From NCBI RefSeq assembly GCF_000226215.1, contig NZ_AGFF01000023.1, forward strand, positions 1 to 64,000: DNA of 64,000 bases, in the 5' to 3' direction. Below are positions 62,510 through 64,000 of this stretch, in pieces. The notes under the pieces are model-generated. The model was not told the origin of the DNA and ran no database searches. It saw nothing but the letters and a program-made list of their open reading frames with translations. The stretch is from Dietzia alimentaria 72 (lineage in GTDB: Bacteria; Actinomycetota; Actinomycetes; Mycobacteriales; Mycobacteriaceae). The stretch's first letter is position 1; every line of letters begins with the position of its first letter. Both the position numbers and the translations under genes were made by a program.

Positions 62510-63819
62510 GGGCGGGCCTCCCTGTCGTCGTGCAGGTCCATGTCGCGCCAGTCCTCGGGTAAGAGATGGTCGAGCAGGTCGTCGACCGCCACCGCTCCGA
62601 GGAGGTGCCCCTCGTCGTCGACCACGGGGCCGCAGACGAGGTTGTAGGTGGCGAAGAACCTGGTGACAGCGTCCACCGAATCGGTGGGGCGAAGGGTGGA
62701 CAGGCTGGTGTCCACGGTCTCGGCAACCATCATCGACGGCAGTTCCCGCAGCAGCGCCTGAATGTGCACACATCCCAGGTACTTCCCGGTCGGCGTAGCG
62801 GTCGGGGATCGGACCACAAACACGAGGCTGGCCAGCGCGGGACTGAGGTCCGGATTCCGGCAGTGAGCCAGCGCCTCCGCCACGGTCGTCTGCGGAGAGA
62901 GGATGATCGGCTCCGGCGTCATGAGACCGCCGGCGGTGTCCGCGTCGAAGGTGAGTAGTCGTCGGACGGGCGCGGAGTCCTCCGGATTCATCCGCTCCAG
63001 ATACGACTCCGCGTCCTTCTCCGGAAGTTCGCCCAGGAGGTCAGCGACGTCGTCGGGATCCATCGCTTCCAGGACATCCGTGGCTCGCTCGAGTTCCAAC
63101 CTGGTGACGATCTCGGTCTGTTCGTCGTGGGGCATCTCCTGGAGGATGTCTGCCAGTCGCTCGTCATCCAGGGTCCGGGCGACCTCGAGCCGTCGCACCT
63201 CGGGAAGTTCACGCAGGGCGTGTGCCACGTCAGCCGGGCGGAGATCTGCGTACTGTTCGACGAGGCTCTCCGCCCCGTGGTCGGGCGTTCCGATCGCGTC
63301 GTCGTCCAGTCCCCGGATGCGGACCCACGGTTGGATAGACACCGGCCCGCGACGACCGAGCGAGGAGCGGCCCCGACGGGACCGGACCGCCACCCTGGAG
63401 ACCAACCAATCACGCGACCGCTGCCGTTCGATCTCCACGTCGACCACCTGGTAACGGGCAGCTCTGTCGACGGGGCGGGGCGAGGACGGGCCCACGGCGT
63501 CGTGGTCGACTCCGATAATCGAGTCGACCAACGCGCCGAGGACCAGGTTCTCGCCGGGTCGCGATTGAAATCTGTGGAGGTTGATCGTGCCGGAGACGAG
63601 TGACACCGACCGTGGATCGATCGACGCCACTCGCAACATGGGCACGAAGATCCGACGTCGCGTGGGCATCTCAACCACAAGGCCGATGACCCTTGGTTGC
63701 TTGTGCTGGGACCGCATCGTCACCACGACATCTCGAATCCGTCCGATTTCATCCCCGTCAGGGCCGATCACGGGGAGTCCGGCTAGCCTGGCGACGAAGG
63801 CCTTGTTGAGGTTCGCCAT
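62506..63819 (-). CDS. MgtE N-terminal/CBS domain protein without the transporter domain
   Basis: A 437-residue soluble protein: an N-terminal PRC-barrel-like part (ARLAGLPVIGPDGDEIGRIR), an MgtE_N superhelical domain (HALRELPEVRRLEVARTLDD, LEAMDPDDVADLLGELPEKD) and a CBS pair (MTPEPIILSPQTTVAEALAH, LRPTDSVDAVTRFFATYNLV). The membrane MgtE domain is absent, so it is not itself a Mg2+ channel. It may be a cytoplasmic sensor acting with the coupled DUF1003 protein. The start is Met 7 of the frame (63819, MANLNKAF) by family match; an ATG at 63837 is also possible. Confidence 0.88.
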   Translation of the reverse strand: MANLNKAFVARLAGLPVIGPDGDEIGRIRDVVVTMRSQHKQPRVIGLVVEMPTRRRIFVPMLRVASIDPRSVSLVSGTINLHRFQSRPGENLVLGALVDSIIGVDHDAVGPSSPRPVDRAARYQVVDVEIERQRSRDWLVSRVAVRSRRGRSSLGRRGPVSIQPWVRIRGLDDDAIGTPDHGAESLVEQYADLRPADVAHALRELPEVRRLEVARTLDDERLADILQEMPHDEQTEIVTRLELERATDVLEAMDPDDVADLLGELPEKDAESYLERMNPEDSAPVRRLLTFDADTAGGLMTPEPIILSPQTTVAEALAHCRNPDLSPALASLVFVVRSPTATPTGKYLGCVHIQALLRELPSMMVAETVDTSLSTLRPTDSVDAVTRFFATYNLVCGPVVDDEGHLLGAVAVDDLLDHLLPEDWRDMDLHDDREARP

Positions 63820-63840
63820 GCCGACCAGGCTAGTCATCGA

Positions 63841-63857
63841 CGGGCGGTACCCGCCCG
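63841..63857. repeat. short palindrome in the divergent promoter region
   Basis: CGGGCGG-TAC-CCGCCCG forms a 7-bp perfect inverted repeat with a 3-bp centre between the divergent MgtE-like gene and the citrate-lyase-like gene. It could be an operator or a small hairpin; no family of regulator is suggested. Confidence 0.4.
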
Positions 63858-63888
63858 CCGTACCGGACGTAAGGGAGTGCCACCACAG

Positions 63889-64000
63889 ATGAACCCCGCC
63901 CCCAGTGCGACGCCAGCGCCCTCCTCAGACGCCGCAGCCACCATCGCCGAACTCCGTGCGCGACCGCGTCGGACGGTGCTCGCGGTTCCTGGAAGCAGTG
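63889..64000 (+). CDS. CoA ester lyase (HpcH/HpaI, citrate-lyase-beta-like), N-terminal fragment
   Basis: An open frame from the ATG at 63889 to the window edge, behind AAGGGAG at 63871-63877, gives an Ala/Pro-rich start and then RARPRRTVLAVPGSS. The motif RRTVLAVPGSS is the beginning of the beta-strand 1 region of CitE/malyl-CoA lyase-like proteins (R-R-S/T-x-L-x-x-P-G-S). Only 37 residues are visible, so the identification rests on one motif. Confidence 0.5.
   Translation, partial: MNPAPSATPAPSSDAAATIAELRARPRRTVLAVPGSS

Overview
The window is high-GC, densely coding DNA from a mycolate-group actinomycete (Mycobacteriales). The evidence is mycothiol biosynthesis (mshB), the two-domain F0 synthase FbiC for coenzyme F420, GlgA/GlgC of the actinobacterial type, an IdeR/DtxR-type iron box, a SigE-RseA-HtrA-TatB cluster, and a gene order from about 31.6 kb to the right edge that follows the Mycobacterium tuberculosis Rv1151c to Rv1232c interval. 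Dietzia or a close relative is my best guess. The genus is an inference and was not tested.

Layout. 0-6.3 kb: the 5' part of a DUF1852 gene (usually next to a methionine synthase) divergent from a LysR regulator, a small SRPBCC protein, a short YdhR-like protein, a two-gene ABC exporter whose two ATPase domains have complementary defects, and a conserved hypothetical gene broken by one in-frame TAG. 6.3-19.3 kb: mostly single housekeeping and stress genes (cupin, dodecin, PEP-mutase-like enzyme, TetR/MFS efflux operon, ArfB-like hydrolase, photolyase, ilvD, phoU, nitrobindin, DUF488/DUF808, MpaB-like oxygenase, CPBP protease). 19.2-25.2 kb: an operon-like run on the minus strand (Bcr/CflA efflux, Kef-type antiporter, LGFP lipoprotein, class I fumarase, Pcm-like methyltransferase) and a small decayed ORF. 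25.3-29.2 kb: a complete iron-siderophore ABC importer with a DtxR/IdeR-like box on its promoter. 29.3-33.0 kb: acetyl-CoA hydrolase/transferase, a His/Asp-rich membrane protein, and a sirtuin translationally coupled to a secreted protein.

33.4-45.0 kb: typA, lpqW, mshB and a membrane gene in a tight run, two bacterial PH-domain membrane proteins, then fbiC, fdxC and dapC. 45.0-50.4 kb: a perfect 25-bp inverted repeat, dapD divergent from dapE, two LOG-family genes, a folP2-type DHPS paralogue lacking DHPS signature residues, a DivIVA-domain membrane protein and DUF3117. The gpgS and tagA genes found in this stretch in M. tuberculosis are absent here. 50.5-55.4 kb: pepA-rlmA, and the divergent glgA/glgC pair that supplies alpha-glucan precursors. 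55.4-64 kb: an O-methyltransferase, sigE-rseA-htrA-tatB (envelope stress and protein export), then mrp, a lytic transglycosylase, DUF1003 and an MgtE-N/CBS protein on the minus strand, and the start of a citrate-lyase-like gene.

Genes are packed with many 1-8 bp start/stop overlaps, and four convergent pairs overlap at their 3' ends. I see no tRNA or rRNA genes, insertion sequences, prophage or CRISPR array. Nothing here is clearly a new defence or biosynthetic system. The most unusual items are the asymmetric ABC pair, the TAG-interrupted gene, the 25-bp palindrome, and the sirtuin-secreted protein coupling.
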